Origin: Ignelater luminosus
Taxonomy: Eukaryota > Arthropoda > Insecta > Coleoptera > Elateridae
Direction: 5' to 3'
NCBI GenBank assembly: GCA_011009095.1
Contig: VTPC01002345.1
Location: forward strand, 124,156 to 188,155
Length of the DNA stretch: 64,000 bases
The first letter of the stretch is position 1; each line of letters starts with the position of its first letter. Made by a program: the position numbers and the translations under genes. Of this stretch, positions 1 through 13,247 are shown in pieces. The notes under the pieces are model-generated. The model was not told the DNA's origin and made no database searches. It worked only from the letters and a program-made list of their open reading frames with translations.

Positions 1-2600
1 ACAAGCTGAAATAATTTTCATCTTTCAGACGTGAAGAGAAAGCGTATATTATTCAGAAGTTGATCACAGATTTTTCCAGTAGAAAACCTTATAGCGTCCA
101 ATTACAATTGTTTTGCGAAAATTGAAATGCGAGCGCATAATGTTGAACATCTCGTCTGGTAACAATTTGTTTTCTGTTTTCACGTTTTGTTTTGAACTGA
201 AAAGATTACATAATGAACATAATGGCTGAAACTTCTCATTTTATAAATTGACACAAAGAAGAAATTCTTTAAAATGTTTTTTAATGAAATTATTTTATAT
301 TAGAAAAGCAAAAAGGGAACGTTTCAACTGAGCTCTTCGTTTGTAAGATCGATAACACATTTTTCTCGTTTAATCAATATTAATTCAAGGTTTCTAATGA
401 ATCATTTATCGATGCCGTCGAATAAAATTTACAATATCTATATTTTCTCCCATAAACGAGGTAGTAGGGGATGAGCGAATGTAAATGGTCGGCAGTGGAA
501 TTCCTGCCAAAACGGATTAACTTTCACTGATACTAAGCTGCTCTGAAAATAAATATTTTCAAATTTAATAGTACTAACATCACGTTTACATCCATCTTCC
601 ACTCATCCCTAAAATGGAAATACCTCTTCAAGCTAAATGTTAATGCTAGAACCGCAATAACCATCCAGTAGGAGAATTTTAAGTTAACGTTAAATTGTAT
701 TTAAGTAGATAAAATTGAGAACCTTCTGAAATGTTAGGTTAGGTATTTACAGGTTTTAAATTTTACAATAATTATCCTGAAGTTGGCTGTGTAGGCTGTA
801 AAATGAGAATCGACTTATTTTTATAGACTTCGCAATTGGAAAAAGACTTGAAAGCGGAAAGGAATCAAAAACTTTTTATGGAAAGGAAACCTAAAGAAGT
901 TTAATAATCAAAAATTGCTTTCAGTTTCATAATACTTCTGTTTTATATAAAAATAAATTTAAAAGATTTGTAGGTAATCTTGGAAATACATACCATAAAT
1001 GGAATAATAAAAGTTCATATTGAAACTACTAAGTATTCAAGTAAAAATTTATTGACGTTACAAAATTTTTCATGGAGCTACTTGAATATTACAAAAGGGA
1101 TGAGTGAATTGCGGAAGTTTGAGCATCCAAAAAGGAATAAATAATTTTCAACTTTGGCATTTTAATTTTGAGAGAACTTGTAAGTTATTAACGCAAATAT
1201 GGACGATAAAAAGTAAAACCGACGTTTAATTTTCAACTTGTGATTAATATTTTATAAGAAATTTTCTTATTCAGAATTAATAAAAAGGAAAATGTTTATT
1301 TTGATTACTCGAGGTCTTGAAAACTCGCGAGAATTGTAAAGGTAGTATACGTTTTCAGAATAGAAATACAAGAAATTGAGTTTGAATCGTAGCCAAAGCA
1401 CCCTGTTATTTACGTTGCATCCAATTATTTTGAAATAATGGCGGATCATATAACGGCTAGTGCTAGAGTTGTAAGTTGAAATTATACTGTAAGAAAATAT
1501 CAAAAGACAATTTATTTTCTGCAGTTTTTACTATTTTCATATTTTACTTGCGTGTAGTAATTTAAATAAGCTCTCACTACATAGCTAAATTTATAAGTAA
1601 CTAAATAATAAAGGAATTTTCCATTGTATATTGTCTGTTTTATGTGGCACAATTACAGTAGGTAATATTTCTGAAAGTATTGGAATTTTTAGATATATAT
1701 TTTTAGTTGTACAAATGAGAAATTCAACTACTTAACCTTCTGTAATCATTATACAAAATGTAAAAAAGTAATAAAGAATTATTTGTATGTAATTTGAAAA
1801 CGCCCTGTATACGCAAGTTTTCCTACATTTTAATTCCTGATCAAATGGTAATTTATAGTAATGATTGCATTTTTATCATTCTTTTGCGAATGAAATTCTG
1901 ATTTAACTAACAATAAAATGAAATTCAAATATTATTTTACTACTCTGTTTTATTAACCGGCAAATTATCACTCATTGTTTGGAGTAAATAACGAATGTAT
2001 TCGAGAATTTATTATTTTATTGTCTTGTTGCATGGGTGGCATAATGAAGTTGTATAACATAATAATTATGTACGTACATTCACGATGAACAAGAAAGAAC
2101 TACTCTTATTGACAAAATATTTCAAACCGATGTCAATTTTTATTGTATCCTTTTTATATTTCGAATGATTAGGTGCTCAAGCATTCGCCGTTTAGTATTG
2201 GATTATCGATTGAGTTATAAAGGTTATCATTTATTCATTTGTATTAAAGTTTTATATACCACTTTTAAGTTTATGGGACTTGAGGAAACTCATTATTAAT
2301 TAAACATTGGGACACCCAATGGTATAATCTTTCGTCAATTCCAAGACGAATAACGTCGATAGTATACTCAGTACTGGTGTGCTATGCCTACTAGACATCC
2401 TTAAAGTTCAACACGAAATTTTTTAACCTTTCTACGATTATAAACAACTCGTGAACCTTATCGAAGTCGTCTTATGACTATCCATCATTTGAGGACGTTA
2501 GCTTTTCACCCTTGTCTTACTATAATTGATATTTTTTCCATAGAAATATACTTAAACCGTTCACCCAGTTAGTTAGTTATCCATCATTTGGGATGATTAC
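1..2600. other. AT-rich non-coding stretch, no gene seen
   Basis: No reading frame here shows protein-like composition or a recognisable domain, and I see no clear inverted repeat. It may be intergenic or part of an upstream intron of the hnRNP K gene that ends at 11144, whose 5' exons I could not find. Confidence 0.5.
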
Positions 2601-2794
2601 ATTTCATTCTTTTCATAAATTTGGAAATCGTAACAATCATTTTTGAAGAACTTTTTTTTTCCTCAATTTATTATGACACTCGAAACGAAGTGCCGGGAGC
2701 GTTTCTAGAGAGAGTAGGACATCGCAGCTATCGTTTTTTTTCACATTCAACCTAGGCACGCATACACGTATAATAAATAGAGGAAGAATGGTAA

Positions 2795-2985
2795 AAAATG
2801 CGACCTTCTTTTTCGTATAATATGGTCCCACGAGTGCGGGTGACAGGTGAAGCAGGTGAAACGCACGCGCTGCCTTCGCGTGTGGAGTCAGGCCGGCGCG
2901 CCGGGTCCCAATCAATACGGGGTTGCGGGTTCTTGCACGCCGCTGGTTGCTACCACGCTCTTGGCACACTCCGACCGGTAAATAA
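2795..2985 (+). promoter_or_regulatory. CpG-rich patch, possible promoter or 5' UTR exon
   Basis: A stretch of about 190 bases is sharply richer in G, C and CpG than the surrounding 8 kb; it includes GGCCGGCGCGCC at about 2891. It is followed by ACCGGTAAATAA, which resembles a splice donor at about 2980. Frames across it on both strands give arginine-rich proteins with no family resemblance, so it looks non-coding. A transcription start plus non-coding first exon for the plus-strand hnRNP K gene would fit its position, but the N-terminal KH exons are missing between here and 8027. It could equally be an unrelated promoter or inserted foreign DNA. Confidence 0.3.
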
Positions 2986-3049
2986 TATCCCCTTTGTTAC
3001 TGCTTTCGTAACCAATTTTTTTTTAATTGGTGAAGTGAAAAAAGTGTAA

Positions 3050-6000
3050 ATTCCAATTTGGAGACAATTGGGATGAAAATGGACATTTTAAAGGATTTTC
3101 ATTTATGTGTTAATGAATGTTCTTCTGAAAGGTATAAATTTTGGAAAATAATAGGTTATGTGGGTGTTGAGCACACTGTGATTCTTGTGATTCATGTTTG
3201 CGTAATAAATTGAAAAGAAGAAGTGATATGCTCGGTTTAATGTGTGTTTTGAATATTTAATGGAGCAAAATTTAAAAAATTGTGTCATGCGAAGTAATAA
3301 TAAATTCTACTTCATTCAATTACTTGAATAAACAAAGAAACGACAAATTAATTACTTGAACAAATAATGGTACAGTTATCTTTAGATCGTTCGTTCATTT
3401 AACAGTTCCTAATATTATCACAAATAATACAGTGACAGCGGCTTTGTGTAAATTAACAAAACGAATGAATTTTTTTCGATGTAAAATAAAATTCTATTAT
3501 ATATTTGATTATTTAGTATATTAAAATTGTAACAAATTTAAAACGCTAAAATTGAGTCTGGTTTCCTATTCTTCAAGCAATTAAATCACTATTAAAATTA
3601 ATTTCTTATTTTATAAAAGCTTTGTAGATTCCCTTTGTGAATTGAAAATAACTTTTTAATAATTCTTTATTTAACTTCGAATACGTTAAGGAATTTTTCA
3701 GGGGTTTCCTTTTTAATGTCAAGAAATATATTTATAAAAAGCATAACATTGGGAATTTCTAGAATAATCTACGTTATTAAAATCTTAAAGGGGAATTATA
3801 ATTTCGGACGCTTTAAAGTATAATTAAGAGGAAATATAAAATTTCTAAATTTTCCAGAAACGGGTTCTCTTTGATTATATTTAGGTGTGTTTGCAAAATT
3901 CAAACAAGACACTCGAAAACTTAAATGAATAAAGTTCGAAAGTAGATTAATCTTGTTTATCTTTGAAGAAAGGTTTTACCGTATTTAGAAACGCTTTCCA
4001 TGTTCTGAGCAAACTTGTACTTTTTTCCTTAAGTTTTTTCATTGAAAAAGTCCGAAATACCGGATAATTTTAATAAACGTAACATCTATGCAGTTTTTGG
4101 CATGCTTTCTTTTTTGTAACCAAAAGTGCAAAAAATTGGAAAAGGTAGTTGAGGATTTTTGCTGATTACCTAATTGACACGTTATTTGGCAATCAGTGAA
4201 TCTCGTGCATGATATTGAGATTTTTTTTGTTTTTCTGTAGATTGTATCTATCTGCAGCCTTTTGAACTAACCGAATAAAAATTGCTTGGTTTACTAGTAG
4301 AGATGTAAATTCGTTGCTATTTTACTATTCGTTTCTGCTTTGTAAAGTGTTATATCTTTACATAACCTCACTTTATTAGCTTCTTACAGGATTTAATAGA
4401 TGAACCGTACGTATCGAAAAACATTGTGATTATTAATTTAGATTCTTATATTTATTATCTGATTAATGGTTACTTGCATCTCACAAGTTTGTTTGCCAAA
4501 GTAAAATTCTTTTTATTGATCAGCCGTCATTCTACTTTATTTAACTTCTTATATTATACATACGTTACATTACATCAAATCGTAAAGGAATATTAAAATT
4601 TAAACGCCATAGAGACAATTTACTTGTAAATTCTTCATAAGGTAATATTGCACTCTCTTTCTTATGTGCATAGAAATCCGAATTTTAATATTTATTGTTT
4701 CGTGAAATGCCTTACCACAGTAGGAACATTAAACTACATAGATCAAAACGTATGTAATTTGTTAGATTGTTAACATTAATCCACAAACGTATACAATCTA
4801 TGAATTTGGAGAAGGGACTGCTTACTAAATTATAGGTTTACGTTATCCCAACTTAACATCAAAGTACATAAAGTATCCCAAGGGGATGTCCGTTAAACTA
4901 ACGTAATTTAATGTGTCCTTCAATTTATTTTAGGTATCAAATTTGCAAACGTAAGAATTTAAAACGGCATTTTAACTTGTAATGACGAAAAACGTACTTT
5001 TTAACATAAATTTTCTAAGTAGGCAAACTCATTTAAAAATGGAAATTAGATTTTTTAATTTCCCAGAATCACATTCTAAATGAAATGGAAACAACAACAG
5101 TACAACGCAAACATTTTATTACTAATCACAATCAAGAATGTCTTCTCTCCTTTTCGTTGTGTTCATTATTTTCGTTGACAAGTATTTGGCTGTTCGTTCT
5201 CTGCCAGACTATCCAAGAGGGGTATATTGGATAACATTTTACGAATGTTCCTGATGTTATCTGGAATATTTTAACCCTCTTCATCTGGCAATAAATAGGT
5301 TTGTACGCGGCATAAGCACACGAGAAGATTACTCCTAGCTGTAATCCATAAACCTGTTTTATATCTCTTTCCGATGGCATGTGCGAGAACGACGGGATGA
5401 TTTCCTCCTACTATAATAAAAAAAAAAAAAGCAAAATCGGCAACGGAAAATTGGGTCCTAATCGGTGCGACAAATTAGCACAGTTAAAACGTATTTAGTT
5501 TTCAATGTCTTTTTGTATCTATTTGATATCTACCCCTCTAAACCAACCCTCGTCTTAAATGTACTGTAAAATGATGACTTTTTTCTTTTTCAAATTATAG
5601 AAATCGGAAAAGATAAATTACAAAAGTTATTTTTTGTGTAATAATAAAGTGTTTTACTTCTTTTGATGGTAGAATTTATAAAAGTTTATAACTCGTATGT
5701 TTTTTCCCTTTAAAGTACAGTTGCCTATAAAGCAGATGGATCCTGATTAAACTGAGTCTTAATTTAAATCAAGATGAAAGTAAAAATTGTGTAAACAATG
5801 ACCTCTACTTTAAAACACCCTGCAGCATTGGTTAGCTGTCTGCTAAACGCTTTTACACCTTTCGATCAAGGTGTTAGCCCGTTTTATAAACTTAATTACT
5901 GAACGTGTTTGCGAACCCATTTGGAAATCATAAGAAGGGATAACTTCTAATCCTGTCAAAAAGACGATAATAGGCAATGGCACGGTAGTTATCAAAGTTG

Positions 6001-8026
6001 TTAATTGTGATAATTATCAGGCCTAATTATCACTTTGCAATATTCAAAAAATGTTTAATTGTGAGTAGGCGACGTTTAATTGTGATTAGTCTTCTTCTTA
6101 ACCACCTACTAGGTACTTGTTTTCACTTCTGTAGTCTGATCTCCCACGTACTTTCATTGGAGCTTAATTTTAAAAGCATAAATTAAATTGGCAGCTTTAG
6201 AATTAATGAGATTAATAATTTTTAATTATAAAATTCATTGAGTTAATGTTTTTGGTTTGTTATTGATACAAGTACAGTGCTTTTGAAGTATAATTTTTCT
6301 CTCGTTATCTAGTAAGGTAGGTTGTTATCTCTTTAAGTTGAGAATTGATAACAATAGTTTGTTCTTTTCTGCAATAACAATTTTGACTTAAAAAAATCTT
6401 CAAACATCATCACTGAAATATTTTTTATTATTAGTTCAGGAACTGATTTAAATTTCTAAATCATTTATTGATATTAATTTGCAGTAGCTGCATTCAACGT
6501 TCAGGAATTCTGAAATTCTTCTAATAATATTTCATACAAACTTCCAAGAACACCTAAATTACTAGTATGGTGAAATTCGCCAAATTGAACTTTCTTCTCT
6601 TGATAATAGTTTGAAGATATCTGTATTACAGTCTGAAAATTATAAATCGTTCTTTAGAAGAAATTAAAAATGCCACACGAGAACCATAAAAACTTAAGTA
6701 TTAAATGCTTTTTTAAATTCTGAGGAAAGACTGAAACCATAATTCAACTCCCACATCTTTAAATTTATTTGATACTATATTATCAGGATATTTCGAACCG
6801 TAAGCTATATGCATTTTGAAGAAAAACAGTACCACGTAAAGGAATCCCATGTTGGGCGCCAATTAATATAAATGTAATGATATGCAAAATCACCACTAGT
6901 AAATTATTAAGAAATCAAGGTTATTGTCAGGATTCGAATCGTATACTGTAGCGTATAACTTGACGAATTTTATTAAAACGTCGACCACTACTAGTCTAGT
7001 ATATGATAAGAACTAGAACTCTTGACTAAATTCCACAACGATTTGTAGTGGTTGCTTTACGAAAATAGATTTAGTTAAGAACACGTTTTATGACTGCTTA
7101 TGAATTTTCTAATCATCAATATATTTGACAAAAATACTTCAAATTCTACGGTGATAAATAAATGCCTTATCATTAAATAACACTTCTTAAAAGTGAAAAG
7201 GGATTATTTATGTAAAGTTAAAGATTTCACTTTGTTCAAAAGAAGTCTTTAAAATTCTATTTGTTATAATTTGTAGACTCCCAAAAAAACTACAGTTTTT
7301 ACCAATAAGATGGAAAGATGTGAAAATAATATTTTGCCGTCTTGACGGGTAATTTTTTGTACAGCGTAAATATGAGCAAAAACACTAAAATGTTAAGTTT
7401 ATATTTAATAAACTACACTGTATCAAAAGAAAAATTATTCTTTGTAAGGAAGGAAACTTCAATTTGGAGAAGATGCCGTTTTAAAACACGAAAACAACTT
7501 TCTTGTAACTTTAATGTAAAACATCGATGCGTAACTTGAACAATAAAAACCGAGACGAGAAATTCAATTTAAAAACATGTTTAACGCTAAAATGAGAAAA
7601 TATGATCTCAATATAATAATTCTAAAATTTATTGATGTAATATTAAATACATCAACAATTAAAAAATTAATCAGTACATAGTGCAGTTAAATAAACGCCG
7701 CCCGCTTGCGCGGAATTATTCATTTATTTACGCAGATATGCCAGACTGCAACCAAATTAATCGGTAACTACACACCCATATGTATTAAAGCAGATGTTAA
7801 AGTTATGATTATTCCCCGATATACCCGCCAAACTAACCGTTTTCCTTGGGGTCGTGTTTCTAACCGCGGCTTCAAAGACACGATATTCACACAGCTAATT
7901 AAGTCGATATTCCAGGAATTCACCGGCACATAAGGCTCCTATTTGTAATTGTCTGCAAGAATAACAAACTTCGCCTTTTAACTAGTTCGTCGGAAAATCC
8001 GACTAATCATAGCATGTTATTTCCAG
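3050..8026. other. Non-coding AT-rich stretch, probably intronic
   Basis: I looked for the missing hnRNP K exons (KH1 and the GxxG loop of KH2) and found none. The segment 7680-7930 is open in one frame (75 codons) and slightly GC-richer than its surroundings, but its translation does not resemble a KH domain. The stretch ends at the acceptor TTCCAG at 8021-8026. Confidence 0.4.
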
Positions 8027-11000
8027 AAAACCGGCGCCCGCATCAAGATTTTCTCCAACTGCGCCCCGCAGAGCACCGACCGCGTAATCCAAATTGTTGG
8101 CCAGCCAAGCAAATGCATCGATACCATCCGTGAAGTTCTCACGCTTATTAAATCAGTAAGATTTAACAAAGAATTTCTTGACGCGTAACTCCTTACAATG
8201 GAAATTTAAATTCTAGAGTCCAATTAAAGGCCCAATCACACCTTATGATCCACATAATTACGACGATTACTATGCAGAAGAATATGGAGGATATGGAAAC
8301 GCCCAAGGTGATAATAGACGTGGCGGCGGTGGTGGAGGTGGTGTACCTCCACGCGGCGGACCAAGAGGTGGTGGTGGTGGCGGCGGCGGCGGCGGTGGCG
8401 ATCGCGATGGACGCTTTAACAATCGTGGACCACCACCGCGCGGACCAATGGGGTAAGACTATTTTGTGGTGACAATAAATAGATCTTACTAAATTATTAA
8501 TCTTGTTTAAGAAATTTTTTGAACTTGAACTAATAAATTAATATGAAGAAAATAATATTAATGAAATTAAGAATAGAATGTGGCTCAAACTTAAACTTCT
8601 AGAACCATACAACTTGGTGGCCTGGAGGTTATGACGTCCAACGCAAGATTGGAAGCTGCATGTTCAAGTCCTGCTCAAATTTTTTTAACAAGATTTAATA
8701 AGTGAATATTAAGTGTGATAAACTATAATAACGAAATTTTCTTACCCTTTCCTTAGTGGATACAATGATCGGGGAATGGGTGGTGGACCACCACCACGCG
8801 GCGGATTTGGTGGACCTTCACGCGGTATGAACGGTGGCCCTAGCCCTTTTGGACGTGAAAATGCGTGGGGTGGACCAATGAGCCAACCTTCAAATATGAT
8901 GTCTGGCGGTGGAGGTGGTGGTATGGGTGGAAACCAAGGGCCCCCACATATGGGTGGAGGAGGCATGGGCAATGGTAATGGAGGTCCTGGAAAATCATCA
9001 ACTCAAGTTACAATTCCTAAAGATGTTAGTATTTAACATTTAAGATAATAACTAGATATTTTAACGAAATTTTTATTTTTAAGCTGGCTGGTGCTATAAT
9101 TGGCAAAGGAGGCGGCCGCATTCGCAAAATCAGACAAGATTCTGGTGCAGGAATTACCATAGATGAACCACTTCCAGGGTCCAATGATCGTATTATTACA
9201 ATAACTGGTTCACCGAATCAGATACAAATGGCACAGTATCTACTGCAGCAAAGGTACATTAAAAGTTCAAATAATATTATATTGCCTGTAACTCATCAGA
9301 AATTATAAATAATACAATCAATTTAGTCTTCATGTAAATTATTTTTTTACTTAATCGTTGATACATGTACATAATTTTTCAAGATTTAGTAGGTCATCAA
9401 ATGCATGAAGTTTGCAATTTTGCTCAATTTAAATTAATAGATACTAATTAACTGCTTTTATGTGTACAACTACATAAATTATAAACTGAAATGTAAAGTC
9501 AAGTTTAATTATGTAATTCTTAACTAAGAGTAGTTGGTGTCCTGAATAGTTACATTTTAAGAAATGAGGTGAGAACTTATTTATGGATAATTTGCTTTCT
9601 AAATAATTCTCTTCGCAAATCATCATTTACATTATATCATAATAGTATGTATTGTCAATTATGCTACAATTATCCCAAATTTTGGCTACTATGTGGACTA
9701 GATTTTTCTGTAGAAATGTCAAGTTTTCTGAACTTGATCCATTTGTAGTATGTTGCATTGCATACATTAAAAATAATGACATACATTATTAATGGTAATT
9801 TTCCATCAAAATATCGTCAAATAATGATTTGTCTTAATTTCAAATTTACTACAATGATAATACATATGTAGTTCCAAGTTAGTAACTTTCCATCAGTCTC
9901 CAAATAAATCTCAAGAGTGAAAAGTCCACATCCAAAAATAATACTTTGGTCTACAAAATTGGAACGAGTGGTTGTTTTGACATAATGACCAGCGAGTGCT
10001 GTTTTAGAAATTCTTACTATTTCTTTTTGTTTTATGAAATGTTTGTATTGCTGCATTCTTATTATGTTTTGCTTGTTCAATGAAAACATTACGATTTTAG
10101 CATTTTGATTGATAGATCATAGGAGTTTTTTTGGAACTGGAAATCTTCTCACAGTCAGATTTTTAAATAATACAAAAAGATTCCTTACTTGAAGAGTGTC
10201 TTGGTCTTAGATTTTTCCCATTTTTCTTACCCTATAGCCCTTTGTAGATTTTGGCCTGCACAACTATTTTATTCGATGCCTTTTTATCAGTTCTTCCAGT
10301 TCTTGATATTTGCCTGTGAATTGTATATCGCTGACCCCCTATCCTACGGTAAGCTAGATTTGTATATGTTAGGTTTCATTCTGTTTTTATCTTTGACATT
10401 TTTCCTGGTTCCATCTGGTGTTACATGTCTAAACCAACACAAATTTTAGGCTTTTACAAACCAAACTATTGCTTATGTATCTGTTAAAATTGATTCACCA
10501 TTTACAAGTATAAAACACAATAAGCTTAATGACACAATAATACTGAACATACTTATCATACTCTGCAAAATGCACACTACTGCTATATTAAATTTGAGAT
10601 GAGAAATTATCGATGCGCAGTTAAAGCCAAAACTAGCAAACTTCATGTAGGAGTAAGGGTAAAATTTATCAAATTCAATTTCTAATTATAATACCTCAAT
10701 TTAAGCATTTCATACACATTTATTAAAAATACTATAATTGCACATTTGACGATTTATGAATCCCCTTTTACCCAAAACTAACCTTGGTGTGTGGAGTGTT
10801 ATTTTGTAAGAATAACAAGAACATCTTTTATTTTGCTGAAGAGGGAAAACTAATCAAGGTGTGGAGTGTCTACTAACAAGGTAGAGTTGTGTGGAAGACT
10901 AGTGATTTTGTTGTTCTGTATTTGGTAACAAGGAATCACTAATCCTCCCACAAAGCTGCCCATTGCTTCAAGGGATCTTAATACCACATACTTTTGCCAT

Positions 11001-11144
11001 TTGCTGAATTATTGGGTAATGCTTTTTATCATTCCTCTCTTGTTATAATTTATATTTGCATAGTGATTCTATATGAACCATAAAATAATCTTAATTATTT
11101 TTAATTTCAGTGTCCATAATAATACTGATCGTGGCAACTATTAA
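8027..11144 (+). CDS. bl: hnRNP K / bancal, 3' half (KH2 end, RGG region, KH3)
   Basis: Poly(C)-binding RNA-binding protein of the hnRNP K family, which acts in nuclear pre-mRNA processing and in translational control. Five exons join in one frame: 8027-8155, 8217-8452, 8757-9024, 9084-9253 and 11111-11144 (stop TAA), encoding the last 278 residues. Exon 1 gives the second half of KH2 ([19 protein letters not shown]). Exon 2 has the family signature [17 protein letters not shown] followed by a glycine/RGG-rich low-complexity segment that continues through exon 3. Exons 3-4 carry KH3 with its [13 protein letters not shown]xxG loop and [16 protein letters not shown]. The protein ends [11 protein letters not shown]. 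All five junctions fit GT..AG. KH1 and the first half of KH2 are not found upstream, so the gene is 5' incomplete here. The final intron is about 1.86 kb. Family assignment is firm; the symbol follows the Drosophila orthologue. Confidence 0.93.
9254..11110 (+). other. Last intron of the hnRNP K gene
   Basis: It lies between the donor AAG|GTACAT and the acceptor TTTCAG. It is AT-rich and contains only short spurious frames. A short related word (GGTGTGTGGAGTGT and GGTGTGGAGTGT) occurs twice near 10.79 and 10.86 kb. I see no nested gene. Confidence 0.7.
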
Positions 11145-12720
11145 AAGGCCTCGTTACAATATTATTTTAAGTAAGAACAAGTATATTTTAAGTATTTACT
11201 CTTCATTTATAATATCCTTATTGTAAGCATTCAAGTTTATATGTAGATTAGCTTAATTTTTCAAATATTTTTATACTATAATAAACTACATTCCATCTCT
11301 TTCGATCAAGGGCATTACATACTAAATTTTGTATTGTGCAGAGACCTGTAAATAGCTGAATGGATTGTTTAACTGTTTGATTATCACAATTGTTTTAATA
11401 GTAAGTCATTTTAATTTTCTGGATGTAAGTTTTAATAACTACAGGCAGACTAAGTTCAAATTTTAATCGAGGTCCAACTGCATAGAAGCAGTTGTTACAA
11501 TAATCAGTTTGACAAATTGAACCTCGATTCAAATTTGAACTTAGTTAGTACAAACCACTTTAAGCGATTTTAATTTTTATGTTAGAAATCTATCTTATAC
11601 TGCCAATGACAGTCTGAAATTTGCTATTTATAAGTCTCTTCAAATAAATTCATTTATACAGATTTTTAAGCACAATACTTTCTTTATGTTAATAATTGAA
11701 AATGCCAGCCATTTAAAAATATACCAAATAAATTTTGTGTTGATAGTTTTTAAAAAATTAACTAAAAAAATTATAATAAAATTAAAATGAAGGAGAAACA
11801 GTTTTCAATATTAGTTAATATTAAAAATCGAATATACAGGTTGTTACCAAATTGACTAGTTTATTTTTGAAAATGTAAGTAGTAACTAATTTACTGTATT
11901 TTTATAATATGATATTATGAGTTGAACAACGTAGTTTTTTTACAAGATAATTTCAGTTCAAGACAGATTTGATAACAATCTGTATGTAGTTTTATAAAGA
12001 CTTTGAAAATATACCTGTGTGACTATAATTTGTAACTTTTTCTCTTTTTAACAGTAATAAGTTGATGTACAGTGCTAATTCTAACATATTGTTAGGGAAC
12101 AAAAGTACAAATTAACTTCCATACTGTTCTGCATCGAACATAATAATATAAAAATGTCACCAAATATTATGTATTTTAGGTTTAATTCATTGGTTCTTTA
12201 ACAACATATGCATGCATCTGGGTATAAAGTTGAAGGTTTGTTTTGTATGTAATGATTATGAGCAAGCCTTCTACTGTAATTTCAATATTAATAACTATTG
12301 CTTTCTGTTTACACATTATCAGTTTTTTATTTATTGATACCACAATAACAATGTGAATAGAAAGCAGTTATGGAAATTGGTGGAGGTTTTTTTAAGCAAG
12401 TCGCATTTTCACTTTTGTTTTTCTTTTTATTTTTTAAGTGTTTTTTTTTGTGAATGTTATGAAGTAGATATTGTTTTTATTTTTATGAGGGATTCATTTA
12501 TCATTAGCATCACCCAAGCATATACGATCTTACTTTCTGATAATTTGACATATTTTTTATTGTTCGTTAGTTTAAAGGTGTATTAGTACATTGTAAACGC
12601 ATATGTGTTAATATAAAAAAAATATGATACCCTTGATGTCACTATGAGTGCATTCTATCTTGCATATATTCATGAATGTAATGTTGTATAATAAAAAAAG
12701 AAATAAATAATATTCTTTTA
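11145..12720 (+). other. Probable long 3' UTR of the hnRNP K gene
   Basis: About 1.6 kb of AT-rich non-coding sequence follows the TAA stop. AATAAA signals occur at 11280-11285 and 12690-12695, the latter within an A-rich tract (AATAAAAAAAGAAATAAATAA) at the probable distal end. A 25-bp inverted repeat lies inside (separate entry). The extent of the UTR is inferred from the signals only. Confidence 0.45.
11449..11545. repeat. 97-bp inverted-repeat hairpin with nested inner hairpin
   Basis: The arms 11449-11473 (ACTAAGTTCAAATTTTAATC...) and 11521-11545 are reverse complements at 24 of 25 positions. Inside the loop, CAACTGC (11475-11481) and GCAGTTG (11488-11494) form a second perfect 7-bp stem with a 6-base loop. 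If the long 3' UTR is real, the transcript would contain this structure. A very small palindromic MITE is the main alternative. Confidence 0.8.
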
Positions 12721-12729
12721 TTTCTTATT

Positions 12730-13239
12730 ACCTACCATTTTAGAATTTAGATTTAGGTGCTACAAGTTCTGATTCTAAATGTAAAACAATTGAAGATTTT
12801 ATGTATATAAGGTGAGCAAGACCATACTTATATTTCCTGGGGTCCAAGGCTGGGTACTGGTGCAGGCCTATTTTATTAAAAGTATTACATGCAGTGACAA
12901 GTATTGCATGACAAATATAATGCCTATTTATTACCGGTTACTACTACTTGTATAACTAAATTTACATTGAATGAACATGAGATGAATAATTACATAAATT
13001 ATCAACTATGACTTATGTGTTAAAGTGTAAAAATTTTAAGATACTTCTAATGCTGCTTATGGATTCTTTAAAGAAATCCACATGACTAAACTTATTTTCT
13101 AAACATTATTGGAGAACTGCGACTAATTTGTTTCACAGAATTCCTCAAAAAAACATAGCTTTTGACCTAAGGAATTTTGGAGAAACAGAAATAAATTAGC
13201 TCAAGCAATTGTGAACAGCTGATGTAGTTTGTGTAATTT
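12730..13239. other. Intergenic, no gene seen
   Basis: AT-rich sequence between the distal poly(A) signals of the hnRNP K gene and the hAT MITE; no coding potential noticed. Confidence 0.5.
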
Positions 13240-13247
13240 ATATAGAA

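Noticed and set aside
2637..3049. Overlapping open frames on both strands in the CpG-rich patch
   Set aside because: Both translations are arginine/glycine-rich without domain likeness; the openness follows from high GC content.
7706..7933. 75-codon frame just upstream of the first hnRNP K exon
   Set aside because: Its position suggested the missing KH2 exon, but there is no GxxG loop, no KH-like sequence and no suitable donor in phase.
8742..8972. Proline-rich minus-strand frame
   Set aside because: Antisense shadow of the glycine-rich hnRNP K exon 3.
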